Assembly (NCBI GenBank): GCA_018712405.1 | Contig: DVHB01000044.1 | Location: forward strand, 1 to 36,966 | Origin: Candidatus Coproplasma stercoripullorum | Lineage (GTDB): Bacteria > Bacillota > Clostridia > Christensenellales > Borkfalkiaceae | DNA: 36,966 nucleotides | Reading direction: 5' to 3' | Shown: positions 1 to 7,317 of the stretch, piece after piece | Position numbering within the stretch: position 1 is the first letter of the stretch | Layout: every line of letters begins with the position of its first letter | Translations under genes and position numbers: made by a program | The notes under the pieces: model-generated | Told to the model about the DNA's origin: nothing | Databases searched by the model: none | What the model saw: only the letters and a program-made list of their open reading frames with translations

Positions 1-40
1 GGCAAATTGTGCCGCGCGCACGCCCCTGTTTTTAAATCCA

Positions 41-76
41 ATTACCCGCCCGCACTTTTCGGCGCGGACGGGTAAT
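41..76 (-). terminator. Hairpin after pgm, likely terminator
   Basis: ATTACCCG (41-48) pairs with CGGGTAAT (69-76) around a partly paired GC-rich interior. It lies just beyond the pgm stop codon. On the minus strand the stem is followed only by a weak T-containing stretch, so termination is inferred mainly from position. I see no gene in bases 1-102. Confidence 0.5.
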
Positions 77-102
77 CGAAAATATGAGGTTTTGAATGAT
101 CG

Positions 103-1830
103 TTATGAAACCGATTTTAAGAGCTTTTCAACCGCGGCCTGCATCTTGCTCAGCGCGTCTTCCGCATCCGCTTTGGTGTTGGCTTTCACCGAATAATAGA
201 TTTTCAATTTAGGCTCGGTGCCAGATGGACGCACGCAGATGAAGCTGCCGTTTTCCAACTCGTAGTAAACGCAGTTGGTGGTGGGAGAGCCTATCTCTGA
301 AGTTTCTCCTGTTGCAACGTTGGTTTTTACATTCTTGGAATAGTCGCGGATATATGCCACTTTGTATATGTCGAACTTGCTTACGGGCGCCGTCTTGAGC
401 GCGTCTACAACGGCGTTCATTTCCTTCATTGCGTTAAGACCCTTGTATTGTATGGATACGTTTTTATCCAGCACATAGCCGTAGTCTTTGTATATTTCCT
501 CAAGTCTGTCGGAAACGGTCTTGCCCTTATAGTCATAGTAGCACACCATCTCGGCGCACAGCATTGACGCTACTACCGCGTCCTTATCCCTCGCGTGGGT
601 GCCGCGAAGGTATCCGCAGCTCTCTTCAAAGCCGAACACGAAGGTGTGGGAGCCGTCCTTTTCCCATTGCTTTATCTTGTCGCCTATAAATTTGAAGCCT
701 ACCGGCACTTCAAAAAGAGTTACGCCGAACTTGTTGCATATGGCGCGCGCCATACCCGTAGTTACGAACGATTTGACTACGGCCGCGTTTGCGGGGAGCT
801 TTCCGTCCTCCTTCAGACGTGTGAGGATGTAGTCCAGAAGGAGTATGCCGACCTGGTTGCCTGAGAGCGCGGTGAATTCGCCGTCCTTGCCCTTTACGGC
901 CACGCCCAGGCGGTCGCTGTCGGGGTCGGTGCCGAAAACCACCGTCGCACCTATTTTCTCTGCGAGGGCTATGCCTTTCGAGAGTGTCTCCTTAAATTCG
1001 GGGTTAGGCACTTCCACGGTGGAAAATTCAGGGTCCTTTTTGGCCTGTTCTTCTACTACCGTGGCGTTTATGCCTATCTTCTTCAAGATGGTGGTGACGG
1101 GTATGTAGCCCGAGCCGTGCACGGGAGTATATACAAGTTTCAGGTTCTTGCCGCACTTTTTAACGGCCTCTTTGGAGAGCGTGAGTTTGGTAAGTTCCTT
1201 ATAATACTTTCTGTCTACCGAAGAGGGGACTGTATGTTTGTATTTTTTCAGCTGCTCGGCCGTGGGCTTAGGCGCGGCCAGGTAGTCGGTCTGTTTTTCG
1301 ATGAACTGAACCACTTTGTCGGTGTCGTCGGGGTTCATCTGCGCTCCGTCTTCGCCGTAAACTTTGTAACCGTTGTACTGTTTGGGGTTGTGCGAAGCGG
1401 TCACCATAATTCCGGCTACCGTTTTTAAACAGCGCACGGCAAACGAGAGCATGGGCACGGGATGCACGTCGGAAAAAACGTAGGCGTTTATGCCGTTGGC
1501 GGCAAGCACGTCGGCGGCCGCATTTGCAAACACGTCTGACTTAAGGCGGGTGTCGTAAGAAATGACCACGCCGCGCTTTTTGGCGTCTTCGCCCAAAGTT
1601 TTGATAAAGGCCGAAAGCCCCTGGGTAGCGCGCATGACGGTATATATATTCATCATGTTGGTGCCGTAGCCTATTATGCCGCGGAGGCCCGCCGTGCCGA
1701 AGGCGAGTTCGGCGCCGAAGCGGTATTCTATCTCCTCGGTATTGCCTCTGACAGATTCGAGCTCGGCCCTGCCCTCGGCGCACAGACGGCTGTCTGAAAG
1801 CCAGCTCTCATAAATATCGGTATAACTCAT
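103..1830 (-). CDS. pgm: Phosphoglucomutase / phosphomannomutase (alpha-D-phosphohexomutase)
   Basis: This cytoplasmic enzyme interconverts glucose-1-phosphate and glucose-6-phosphate (or the mannose equivalents), linking glycolysis with glycogen and cell-wall sugar nucleotide synthesis. All four family landmarks are visible: the phosphoserine loop TASHNP (Ser about 146), the metal loop DPDSDR (302-307), the sugar-binding GFEESCGYL, and the phosphate-binding RPSGTEP (534-540). The 575-aa length fits the long bacterial PGM/PMM group. I start at 1830 because AGGAGG lies immediately upstream (1834-1840); an ATG 21 bases earlier has no such site and adds residues unlike the family. The gene stands alone behind its own promoter and a leader of about 150 nt. 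Substrate preference cannot be read from sequence. Confidence 0.95.
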   Translation of the reverse strand: MSYTDIYESWLSDSRLCAEGRAELESVRGNTEEIEYRFGAELAFGTAGLRGIIGYGTNMMNIYTVMRATQGLSAFIKTLGEDAKKRGVVISYDTRLKSDVFANAAADVLAANGINAYVFSDVHPVPMLSFAVRCLKTVAGIMVTASHNPKQYNGYKVYGEDGAQMNPDDTDKVVQFIEKQTDYLAAPKPTAEQLKKYKHTVPSSVDRKYYKELTKLTLSKEAVKKCGKNLKLVYTPVHGSGYIPVTTILKKIGINATVVEEQAKKDPEFSTVEVPNPEFKETLSKGIALAEKIGATVVFGTDPDSDRLGVAVKGKDGEFTALSGNQVGILLLDYILTRLKEDGKLPANAAVVKSFVTTGMARAICNKFGVTLFEVPVGFKFIGDKIKQWEKDGSHTFVFGFEESCGYLRGTHARDKDAVVASMLCAEMVCYYDYKGKTVSDRLEEIYKDYGYVLDKNVSIQYKGLNAMKEMNAVVDALKTAPVSKFDIYKVAYIRDYSKNVKTNVATGETSEIGSPTTNCVYYELENGSFICVRPSGTEPKLKIYYSVKANTKADAEDALSKMQAAVEKLLKSVS

Positions 1831-1882
1831 AAATCCTCCTAAAAAGCGCACCGCGCAAAATATAAAGTTTTAAATGGGTAAA

Positions 1883-1967
1883 TGCGCGCCGCAATTTTTT
1901 GCGCGCGCAATCCGCCCGTTTCTTTTCCATAGGCAAAATGGTTTTGCTGCGGTGCAATATGAAACGG
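1883..1967 (-). promoter_or_regulatory. Structured 5' leader of pgm
   Basis: Between the predicted pgm transcript start (near 1981) and the start codon the leader can fold twice. CCGTTTC (1916-1922) pairs with GAAACGG (1961-1967), enclosing a second hairpin GCAAAA (1933-1938) with TTTTGC (1942-1947). Nearer the gene, TGCGCGC (1883-1889) pairs with GCGCGCA (1903-1909). I do not recognise it as a known riboswitch. Regulation through it is inference. Confidence 0.4.
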
Positions 1968-1987
1968 ACGCATTTCCCGTCTACATA

Positions 1988-2016
1988 ATTATATAAAAAA
2001 AATTAATCTTTGTAAA
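1988..2016 (-). promoter_or_regulatory. Sigma-A promoter of pgm
   Basis: On the minus strand TTTACA (2011-2016) and TATAAT (1988-1993) are separated by 17 bases. The predicted start of transcription is near 1981. Confidence 0.75.
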
Positions 2017-2021
2017 GGGGG

Positions 2022-2054
2022 TAAATGAAATTTATTGCGCTTAAATGAAATTTT
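2022..2054. promoter_or_regulatory. Twin TAAATGAAATTT sites upstream of the pgm promoter
   Basis: TAAATGAAATTT occurs at 2022-2033 and again at 2042-2053, exactly 20 bp apart and therefore on about the same face of the helix. Each is a near palindrome (TAAAT-GAA-ATTT). They lie just upstream of the pgm -35 box, where an activator or an UP element would sit. A similar AAATGAAATTTTTT occurs near 18211. From 2055 to 2231 I see no gene or clear signal. Confidence 0.4.
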
Positions 2055-2231
2055 TTTCATGCCAATTGTTGAAAAATAACACATAAAACGCACAATACGT
2101 CAATAATGCGGCCGCGTTTTGTCTTTTCCGGCGCCGTTTCCTGAAAAAAAGCGGAACACGCAGAAGAGATGCGTGCCCCGCAAAGATAAGGGTAAATGCA
2201 GACGCGTATAAGCGCTGCCATGATCCCGTTT

Positions 2232-3188
2232 TTATTCTCCGCGCAAAAATTGCTCGCGAGAGGTTTCCTGTTCAAGCTCGGGTTTTACTATCGTGCGCTT
2301 GTCGGTGAAGTACTTTATCTTGTTGCTGTCGCAGTAGTTTACAAATTCATAGCACAGAAGGTACAGGTAGCTTAAGGGGATGGTTATTATGAGCGCCGCA
2401 CCGAATGTGCCTATCGCGGCCAGCACGTTGAAGGCAAGAATTGCCACGGATGAGGAGGCGAAGAAAGAATAAACGCTCCCTGAATTTCCGCTCTCTCTCA
2501 TAAACGAATACTTGAATCCTCCGACCACGCTCTTTTTACCGCAGATTATTGCCGGCAGCCAGTCGGTCGTAAACATCATCTTAACGCCCATCAGAAGTAT
2601 CATGAATACGACGAAAAGAAGCACTGCTATCATTATCGGAAGGCGCATGGCAAAGAACAGAATCAGATAGAGAATTGTTGCGCAGCCCACGTCATACACA
2701 AAGCTCATCGGCAGGTAAATTACCGAATAGAGGCTGGCTTTGCCGAGATTCTTTATCAGCGTGCCCGTGAATGAAGAATTTGCCTGCATCGCCATTTTGT
2801 CGTTGATGAGGGCGCCGGCCGTATAGTTGCCCAGTCCTATAAAGAAGCGGCGTATCAGTCCTACAAAGATGAGCGCGAGAGAGCTTAACACGAGGTCGGA
2901 GGGATGGTCTCCGAGGTAGGTTATAAGCTCGTTGAAGTTGGCGCTTATAGACTCGAAATATGAGGCAAGCCCGCTCAGGTTGCCGTGCACTATGTCGTCG
3001 AGCATGGTATTGAAGGACTGCACGATGTTGGCAAAGTATTCAACGTTGTCCAGCCTGTTCACAAACGGTACGATAATCGCCGCGCTCAACCCGATTGAGA
3101 TTAGTATTACTATCAGAAGATATACGAGCAGCTTATATGTGACCCTGAAATTATCTATAAGTACGTTGATCGTGTGTTTGAATCTCAT
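2232..3188 (-). CDS. Multi-pass membrane protein of unknown function
   Basis: I do not recognise the family. The 318-aa product has a short basic N-terminus, a hydrophobic segment near residues 20-40, a soluble or amphipathic stretch with several Asn and Phe residues (about 45-95), then about five further strongly hydrophobic segments. A hydrophilic tail rich in Lys and Glu ends the protein. No catalytic motif, metal site or Cys cluster stands out, so a transport or membrane-organising role is possible but unproven. The start at 3188 is preceded by AGAGAGGC; an upstream ATG at 3227 has no good site. It follows the YfcE-type gene on the same strand after about 85 bases, so it may be the last gene of the rdgB transcript. 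Confidence 0.75.
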   Translation of the reverse strand: MRFKHTINVLIDNFRVTYKLLVYLLIVILISIGLSAAIIVPFVNRLDNVEYFANIVQSFNTMLDDIVHGNLSGLASYFESISANFNELITYLGDHPSDLVLSSLALIFVGLIRRFFIGLGNYTAGALINDKMAMQANSSFTGTLIKNLGKASLYSVIYLPMSFVYDVGCATILYLILFFAMRLPIMIAVLLFVVFMILLMGVKMMFTTDWLPAIICGKKSVVGGFKYSFMRESGNSGSVYSFFASSSVAILAFNVLAAIGTFGAALIITIPLSYLYLLCYEFVNYCDSNKIKYFTDKRTIVKPELEQETSREQFLRGE

Positions 3189-3273
3189 AAATGCCTCTCT
3201 GTGCGGAAATTCCCGCGCATTAAGCAAGTTACCGCGCGCATTGCTGTGTGCTTGCGCGAGATGACCGCAAAAA

Positions 3274-3741
3274 TTAAATATTTACTATAACTTCCGTCGC
3301 CTTGCCGTTGTGCACGGCCAGGTAGCAGTAGCTGTTGGACGAATAGCGCGACAAATTTCCGGGATTTATAAGTTTTACTCCGTCGATTTCGTCTACTTTT
3401 GCGCAGTGGGTGTGTCCGTACAGAGCTATAGAGCAACCCGCAGACTTTGCCTCTTCGGCAAGGTGAAAGAGCGCCTGTTTTACTCCGTATGTGTGCCCGT
3501 GGCACATAAATATCTTCACGCCCTCAACTTCGACGACCTTTTCGTCGTCGCCCATTTTGTCGAGGTCGCAGTTGCCGTTTATCACTATCGTCTTGTCCGG
3601 ATATTTATTTCGTATATATCCGCCGTCGGTCGAAAGGTCGCCCAGGTGGACAATATAATCGCACTCTGCAAAAACGCCGTCCAAATTGTCTAAAGCGGCG
3701 CGGTTGCGGTGGCTGTCGGATACAATTATAAATGATTTCAT
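3274..3741 (-). CDS. YfcE/MJ0936-type metallophosphoesterase
   Basis: A 155-aa calcineurin-like phosphoesterase of the small YfcE/MJ0936 group, which hydrolyses phosphodiester bonds using two metal ions. The metal-binding motifs appear in the expected order: SDSH near the N-terminus, GDLS, NGNCD, CHGH and GHTH near the C-terminus. The length matches the family. The true substrate is unknown for most members. It starts 30 bases after rdgB ends and has no obvious ribosome binding site, so it is probably translated from the rdgB message. A house-cleaning nucleotidase and a phosphoesterase side by side are common in Firmicutes. The family call is firm, the substrate is not. Confidence 0.88.
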   Translation of the reverse strand: MKSFIIVSDSHRNRAALDNLDGVFAECDYIVHLGDLSTDGGYIRNKYPDKTIVINGNCDLDKMGDDEKVVEVEGVKIFMCHGHTYGVKQALFHLAEEAKSAGCSIALYGHTHCAKVDEIDGVKLINPGNLSRYSSNSYCYLAVHNGKATEVIVNI

Positions 3742-3771
3742 CTTTTTTTGTTACAGGAAGCGGTGGGGGAA

Positions 3772-4362
3772 TCAGAATGTTTTCAGCCGCTCCATAAGGT
3801 CGTAAAGCGCGCGCGCTCTGTGCGAAACTTTGTTTTTCTCGCGGGCGGAGGCTTCGCCGAAGCTTTTTTTCAGGTCGTCGGAATAGAACAGGCAGTCGTA
3901 GCCGAAGCCGTGCTTTCCCCGCTCCTCTTCGAGTATGCTGCCGAATGTTTGTCCCACGCCGAACAGCTTTCTGCCGTCGGGCAGGCACAGGCATACCGCG
4001 CACTCAAAGTGGGCGCGTCTGTCGTGCGCGCCGCGCAACTTTTCCAAAAGCAGCGCGCGGTTGGCGGCAGGTCCCTCGCCGGAAAAGCGTGCGGAAAAAA
4101 TTCCCGGCGCGCCGCCCAGGTAGTCTACGCACAGGCCCGAATCGTCGGCAAGCGCCGGAAGTCCCAGCTTGTCGCACACGGCCTTGGCCTTGATGTAGGC
4201 GTTTTCCCTGAACGACTGGCCGTTTTCTTCGATGTCGCCTTCAAAGCCCGCATCGTGCATGGGTATTATCTCCACGCCTTTAAAAATCTTTACAATCTCT
4301 TTAATTTTGCCCTCGTTTCCGCTGGCGGCTATAAGTTTTGCCAACTGCATGTAGTGCCTCAT
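3772..4362 (-). CDS. rdgB: XTP/dITP pyrophosphatase (non-canonical purine NTP hydrolase)
   Basis: RdgB/HAM1-family enzyme that hydrolyses ITP, dITP and XTP to the monophosphates and pyrophosphate, keeping deaminated purines out of DNA and RNA. The N-terminal nucleotide-binding segment ASGNEGKIKEI, the central ADDSGLCVDYLGGAPGIFSARF and the C-terminal SHRARAL are all present. From 4362 the product is 196 aa, the usual family length. ATG at 4362 overlaps the stop of an upstream small ORF in the sequence ATGA, suggesting translational coupling. A second ATG at 4350 has GAGG six bases upstream and would also give a complete protein. The YfcE-type gene follows on the same strand. Confidence 0.93.
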   Translation of the reverse strand: MRHYMQLAKLIAASGNEGKIKEIVKIFKGVEIIPMHDAGFEGDIEENGQSFRENAYIKAKAVCDKLGLPALADDSGLCVDYLGGAPGIFSARFSGEGPAANRALLLEKLRGAHDRRAHFECAVCLCLPDGRKLFGVGQTFGSILEEERGKHGFGYDCLFYSDDLKKSFGEASAREKNKVSHRARALYDLMERLKTF

Positions 4363-4541
4363 CTTGTCAGCTTTCGCCGGGAGGGGGTGAGCCTCGCTCT
4401 TCTCTCCGCGCTGCCGCGCGGATTGCATCTGCGGCCGGACGGGGATCGCCCGCTCTCTGTCGCAGATGCATATTTAGTTGTATTTCCCACAATATCAATT
4501 TGCCTTTTTCGCCGCATTTTGCGGCGCGGCAACCGCGGCAT
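4359..4541 (-). CDS. Possible 60-aa Arg-rich leader ORF upstream of rdgB
   Basis: The small ORF starts 13 bases after the predicted transcript start, has GAGG (4547-4550) at good spacing before its ATG, and ends in ATGA overlapping a start codon of rdgB. The product would be very basic, with clusters such as PRLPRRKMRRKR near the start and RRARLTPSRRK near the end, and resembles no family I know. The region is also dense in hairpins: GCATCTGCG pairs with CGCAGATGC, and CGCCGCA with TGCGGCG. The ORF could therefore be a regulatory leader peptide, a real small protein, or a by-product of a structured leader. Its composition is unlike the neighbouring proteins, which lowers confidence. Confidence 0.35.
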   Translation of the reverse strand: MPRLPRRKMRRKRQIDIVGNTTKYASATESGRSPSGRRCNPRGSAERRARLTPSRRKLTR

Positions 4542-4560
4542 TAAAGCCTCGGCTAATTAC

Positions 4561-4589
4561 ATTATATACTAAAAAATCCAAAATGTAAA
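4561..4589 (-). promoter_or_regulatory. Sigma-A promoter for the rdgB transcript
   Basis: Minus-strand TTTACA (4584-4589), 17-base spacer, TATAAT (4561-4566). The start of transcription is expected near 4554, leaving about 190 nt before rdgB. The box lies immediately upstream of the trmL stop-codon side, so rdgB need not depend on trmL read-through. Confidence 0.75.
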
Positions 4590-4593
4590 GAGC

Positions 4594-5091
4594 TTATTTT
4601 TCCCATTTATGCTCGTGCAGCTCGCCTTTTGTTTCAAGCCTGCCGAAATCGTTCTGCCTCAGCGCCTCATAAACAGCCACTGCCGCCGCATTTGAAAGGT
4701 TTAAACTCCTCGCCTCTCCTATCATGGGGATGCGCACGCACTCGTCGGGATGGGATAACAGCAGTTCTTCGTCCAGTCCCTTGGTCTCCTTGCCGAACAC
4801 CAAAAAGTCGCCCGCCTTATACTCTGCGTCGGAGTGCCTCTTCCTCGCCTTGGTGGTGAAGTAATAAAAGCGCCCGTTCGGGTACTTTGCAAACAGCTCG
4901 TCCAGATTTTCGTATATGTGCACATGCACAAGGTGCCAGTAGTCCAGTCCCGCGCGCTTCAAATATTTATCGGATATCTCAAAGCCCAGCGGCTTTATAA
5001 GGTGCAGGGCGCACCCTGTCGCGGCGCATGTCCGCGCTATGTTGCCCGTATTCTGCGGTATCTCGGGCTCCACTAAAACTATATTGAACAT
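4594..5091 (-). CDS. trmL: tRNA (cytidine/uridine-34 2'-O)-methyltransferase TrmL
   Basis: SPOUT-class methyltransferase that adds a methyl group from S-adenosylmethionine to the ribose of the wobble nucleotide in certain leucine tRNAs. The N-terminal EPEIPQNTGNIARTCAATG is the family signature. The C-terminal knot that binds SAM is visible as GKETKGLDEELL, then VRIPMIGEARSLNLSNAAAVAVYEALRQ. The 165-aa length is typical. AGGAG lies at good distance before the ATG. It starts 18 bases after the preceding 161-aa gene and is probably cotranscribed with it. Confidence 0.95.
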   Translation of the reverse strand: MFNIVLVEPEIPQNTGNIARTCAATGCALHLIKPLGFEISDKYLKRAGLDYWHLVHVHIYENLDELFAKYPNGRFYYFTTKARKRHSDAEYKAGDFLVFGKETKGLDEELLLSHPDECVRIPMIGEARSLNLSNAAAVAVYEALRQNDFGRLETKGELHEHKWEK

Positions 5092-5109
5092 TTTTACTCC
5101 TGTATGATA

Positions 5110-5595
5110 TCAGTTATAGAACCCTGCGTCTTTCAGCATGCCGACGAGTTTTACCAGCTGTTCCGATCCATTCGCGCGGTCGACGGCAAAAGAAAAACCT
5201 ATTTCGTTTTCCGCGCTATTGCGTATATTTTCCTTTGCTTGCGATATCGTAATCCCGTCGCTATAGAAGTCTGAAAGATAATCCTGCACGCCGTAAACTT
5301 CAAATTCGTAGCCGGACAGCGTTTCAAACGGAAATTGTGCCGCCGCATCCCGCCCCAATTTCGCCGATAAGGTAGTTGTCTCCAAGCCCACTTCAATGTC
5401 GCATAACCCTTTTACGCTTATTACGGGTATCGGGTAGTATTCTTTGACCCATTTGCCGTCGTCTTTATGGAAGTGGCCGTTATACCAACCATATTCGCAT
5501 TTTCCGAAGCCCGATAACAAAAGCGCCAGATCTTCTGTCTTTTTTGCCAACGCCTGATATAACTCGTTCAGTTTTTCCAAAAAATCGCTGTTCAT
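5110..5595 (-). CDS. Conserved-looking soluble protein of unknown function (161 aa)
   Basis: I do not recognise a named domain. The protein begins with a helical, charged segment (about residues 1-25). A mixed alpha/beta body rich in aromatic residues follows (CEYGWYNGHFHKDDG, KEYYPIPVISVKG, YEFEVYGVQDYLSDFY). The C-terminus is helical and Lys-containing. No signal peptide, membrane segment or metal-binding motif is seen. GGAGG precedes the ATG, so expression is likely. It is the first gene of a pair with trmL, and its stop lies 18 bases upstream of the trmL start. Nothing in the sequence ties it to tRNA modification beyond this adjacency. Confidence 0.8.
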   Translation of the reverse strand: MNSDFLEKLNELYQALAKKTEDLALLLSGFGKCEYGWYNGHFHKDDGKWVKEYYPIPVISVKGLCDIEVGLETTTLSAKLGRDAAAQFPFETLSGYEFEVYGVQDYLSDFYSDGITISQAKENIRNSAENEIGFSFAVDRANGSEQLVKLVGMLKDAGFYN

Positions 5596-5932
5596 TTCAA
5601 CCTCCGGTTTAATTGTATGCTTTGGCGTCGCGGCACTTTGCCGGCAGTTTCTGCATGGCGGGATTTGTTATGATTTTTATGCTGACGTTTTATTTGAACA
5701 CCGTTAATTGATTTTACCATATTCTGCCGCATAAAGCAAGCAACGTGCTGCAAACGGTAAAACACGGCGGCAAAAATGCGAAAAACTCATTTATGTGCTC
5801 CTTTGTCGTTTGTAATTAAATTATATATGCGCTCGTCGGCGATTTCAACCACATTGCCGTTGCCGATGTGCATTTTTTTGCCAACTTTCGGTTGCGCGGG
5901 TCGTTTCAGACGAATTTTTTATAAAAAGTATA
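5596..5932. other. Intergenic stretch with weak hairpins only
   Basis: These 337 bases separate divergent genes. TCGGC near 5837 can pair with GCCGA near 5860, and CACAT with ATGTG just before a run of seven T (about 5872-5879), which could end a plus-strand transcript. I find no convincing promoter for the minus-strand gene at 5595 and no credible ORF. Confidence 0.4.
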
Positions 5933-5961
5933 TTGACAGATGCGTTTTTATGTGTTAAAAT
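5933..5961 (+). promoter_or_regulatory. Sigma-A promoter of the Fur-family gene
   Basis: TTGACA (5933-5938), 17-base spacer, TAAAAT (5956-5961). The expected transcript start is near 5968, inside the inverted repeat listed next. Confidence 0.8.
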
Positions 5962-5963
5962 AT

Positions 5964-5984
5964 TAATAATCAATACTATTATTA
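5964..5984. promoter_or_regulatory. Inverted repeat at the fur-like promoter, candidate autoregulatory operator
   Basis: TAATAAT (5964-5970) and ATTATTA (5978-5984) form perfect arms around CAATACT. The site covers the predicted transcript start. AT-rich inverted repeats of this kind are typical of Fur/PerR boxes, and PerR-type regulators commonly repress themselves. The match to a 7-1-7 Fur box is not exact. Confidence 0.5.
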
Positions 5985-6050
5985 TTTTCAATGAATGTGC
6001 ATGGATTTATGCCGCAGAGCGTCGGGACGCATTCTTCAAGGTGCATTAAA

Positions 6051-6458
6051 ATGAAAAAACAAAGAAATACCGCGCAAAAGAGAATAATCATGCAGGCGCT
6101 TGAGTGTGCCGATCATCCCACGGCCACCGAGCTGTATGAACTGGTACATGCCGAAAATCCGCGCATAAGCAAGGCCACGGTATTCCGCGTGCTGTCACAG
6201 TATTCGGAAAACGGGGAGGTGCGCCGCTTACATATCGCAGGCTCGGACGACAGGTTCGACGCCACCCTCGCTCCGCACGCGCATCTGCGCTGTGCATACT
6301 GCGGCAGAATAAGGGACGTAATGTTTCCCGAGCTTGCGCCCATACTCTCGGCGGAGAGCGTGGAGGGATATAAGGTATATTCGGCGGAGATAGACTTTCT
6401 GTGCTGCTGCCCGGAGTGCTCGGCGGCAGGCGCGGACAGGGGCGGAATTCTTAACTGA
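6051..6458 (+). CDS. Fur-family transcriptional regulator, PerR-like
   Basis: A 135-aa winged-helix metal-dependent repressor. The N-terminal DNA-binding part includes HPTATELYELVHAENPRISKATVFRVLSQ (written here only as key elements: ELYELV helix, ISKATVFRVL recognition helix). The C-terminal part has HAHLRCAYCGRIRD and a closing CCCPEC, giving two CxxC-type pairs for structural zinc. Immediate linkage to rubrerythrin points to a PerR-like peroxide or oxygen response rather than iron uptake, by analogy with Clostridium. ATG at 6051 is preferred because AAGGTG precedes it and the family core starts there; an in-frame ATG at 5991 adds 20 residues without a ribosome site. Its promoter overlaps an inverted repeat, suggesting autoregulation. 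Confidence 0.88.
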   Translation: MKKQRNTAQKRIIMQALECADHPTATELYELVHAENPRISKATVFRVLSQYSENGEVRRLHIAGSDDRFDATLAPHAHLRCAYCGRIRDVMFPELAPILSAESVEGYKVYSAEIDFLCCCPECSAAGADRGGILN

Positions 6459-6530
6459 TTTTTTAACGGGATTTATGGTAAGGGGTTTGCTTTACCTTAA
6501 AAATATATGTAAAAAAACGGAGGTCATAAA

Positions 6531-7067
6531 ATGAAAGAGTTGAAGGGAACAAGGACGGAACAAAATCTTCGCGCGGCTTTTTCGGGCGAGAGCGAGGCAC
6601 GCAACAAATACACATACTTTGCATCCGTTGCCAAAAAGGAGGGCTATAACCAGATAGCCGCCATCTTCGAGGAGACGGCCGCCAATGAAAAGGAGCACGC
6701 CAAGATGTGGTTCAAGCTTTTAAAGGGCATAGGCGATACGCAGGCCAACCTCGTATCTGCGGCTGGCGGCGAGCACTATGAGTGGACCGAGATGTATCCC
6801 GAGTTTGCGCGCGTTGCAAGGGAAGAGGGATTCGATGCGATAGCTACCATGTTCGAGCGCGTTGCAGAAGTCGAAAAGGAGCACGAGGAGCGCTATAAAA
6901 AGCTGCTTGCAAACGTTGAGGGCGGCCGCGTGTTCATCCGCGAGGATGTGCAGATGTGGCAGTGCACCAACTGCGGCGCTATAGTAATCGGCAAAGAGGC
7001 GCCCGATGTGTGCCCCGTATGCGCGCATCCTAAGGCCTACTTCCAGCTCAAACCTGAAAACTATTAA
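6531..7067 (+). CDS. rbr: Rubrerythrin (NADH-linked peroxidase partner)
   Basis: A non-heme di-iron protein that reduces hydrogen peroxide in the cytoplasm of anaerobes. The N-terminal four-helix domain carries the expected iron ligands: Glu in [10 protein letters not shown], then [10 protein letters not shown], and [12 protein letters not shown]-terminal rubredoxin-like domain has two Cys pairs (CTNCG and CPVC) for a single iron that relays electrons. The 178-aa length is typical of short rubrerythrins. GGAGG lies seven bases before the ATG. It begins 72 bases after the Fur-family gene with no clear promoter between, so the two are probably cotranscribed and controlled by that regulator. Confidence 0.95.
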   Translation: MKELKGTRTEQNLRAAFSGESEARNKYTYFASVAKKEGYNQIAAIFEETAANEKEHAKMWFKLLKGIGDTQANLVSAAGGEHYEWTEMYPEFARVAREEGFDAIATMFERVAEVEKEHEERYKKLLANVEGGRVFIREDVQMWQCTNCGAIVIGKEAPDVCPVCAHPKAYFQLKPENY

Positions 7068-7190
7068 AAAAATCCATATAAGCGTCGCATAACTTTGTTG
7101 CGCTGCGGCAACTTTCGGTCATTTACGTCTTTGTAAACTCCCTAAGGTTTTCCTCGCGCGCCTTGTCTTGCTCGCTTCTTTGAATTTTTT
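7067..7190 (+). repeat. Long palindromic intergenic element, copy A
   Basis: Immediately after the rubrerythrin stop, about 124 bases can fold into one long imperfect hairpin. The outer arms (7067-7084 with 7173-7190) pair at 15 of 18 positions. Further in, AACTTT pairs with AAGGTT, and TTTAC (7122-7126) with GTAAA (7133-7137) around the loop GTCTTT. Copy B at 23075-23195 shares the unpaired landmarks GCGTCGCATA, CGGTCA, ACTCCCT and GCGCCTTG, but its arms differ by compensating changes. The copies therefore conserve a fold. Whether it acts as DNA (MITE or REP-like) or as RNA is unknown. Confidence 0.75.
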
Positions 7191-7244
7191 GGTTCGCGAA
7201 TTTTCTGTGCCGGTGACGCCCGATAAATTCGTGAATTATTACAT

Positions 7245-7274
7245 AAATGCCGCGCTGAAAAGCGCGGCATTTTT
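7245..7274. terminator. Bidirectional intrinsic terminator between rbr and the GDPD gene
   Basis: AAATGCCGCGCT (7245-7256), GAAA tetraloop, AGCGCGGCATTTTT (7261-7274). T-runs flank the stem in both directions, so it can serve both convergent genes. Confidence 0.88.
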
Positions 7275-7317
7275 ACATGGGACAAAGAGCCAACCATGTG
7301 TCGTTTTACGTTAAAAT

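Noticed and set aside
2057-2275. 72-codon minus-strand frame overlapping the end of the membrane protein gene
   Set aside because: It overlaps the real gene in another frame, has no ribosome site, and its composition looks non-coding.
5776-5958. 60-codon plus-strand frame before the Fur-family gene
   Set aside because: It runs into the promoter of that gene, lacks a ribosome site and resembles nothing known.
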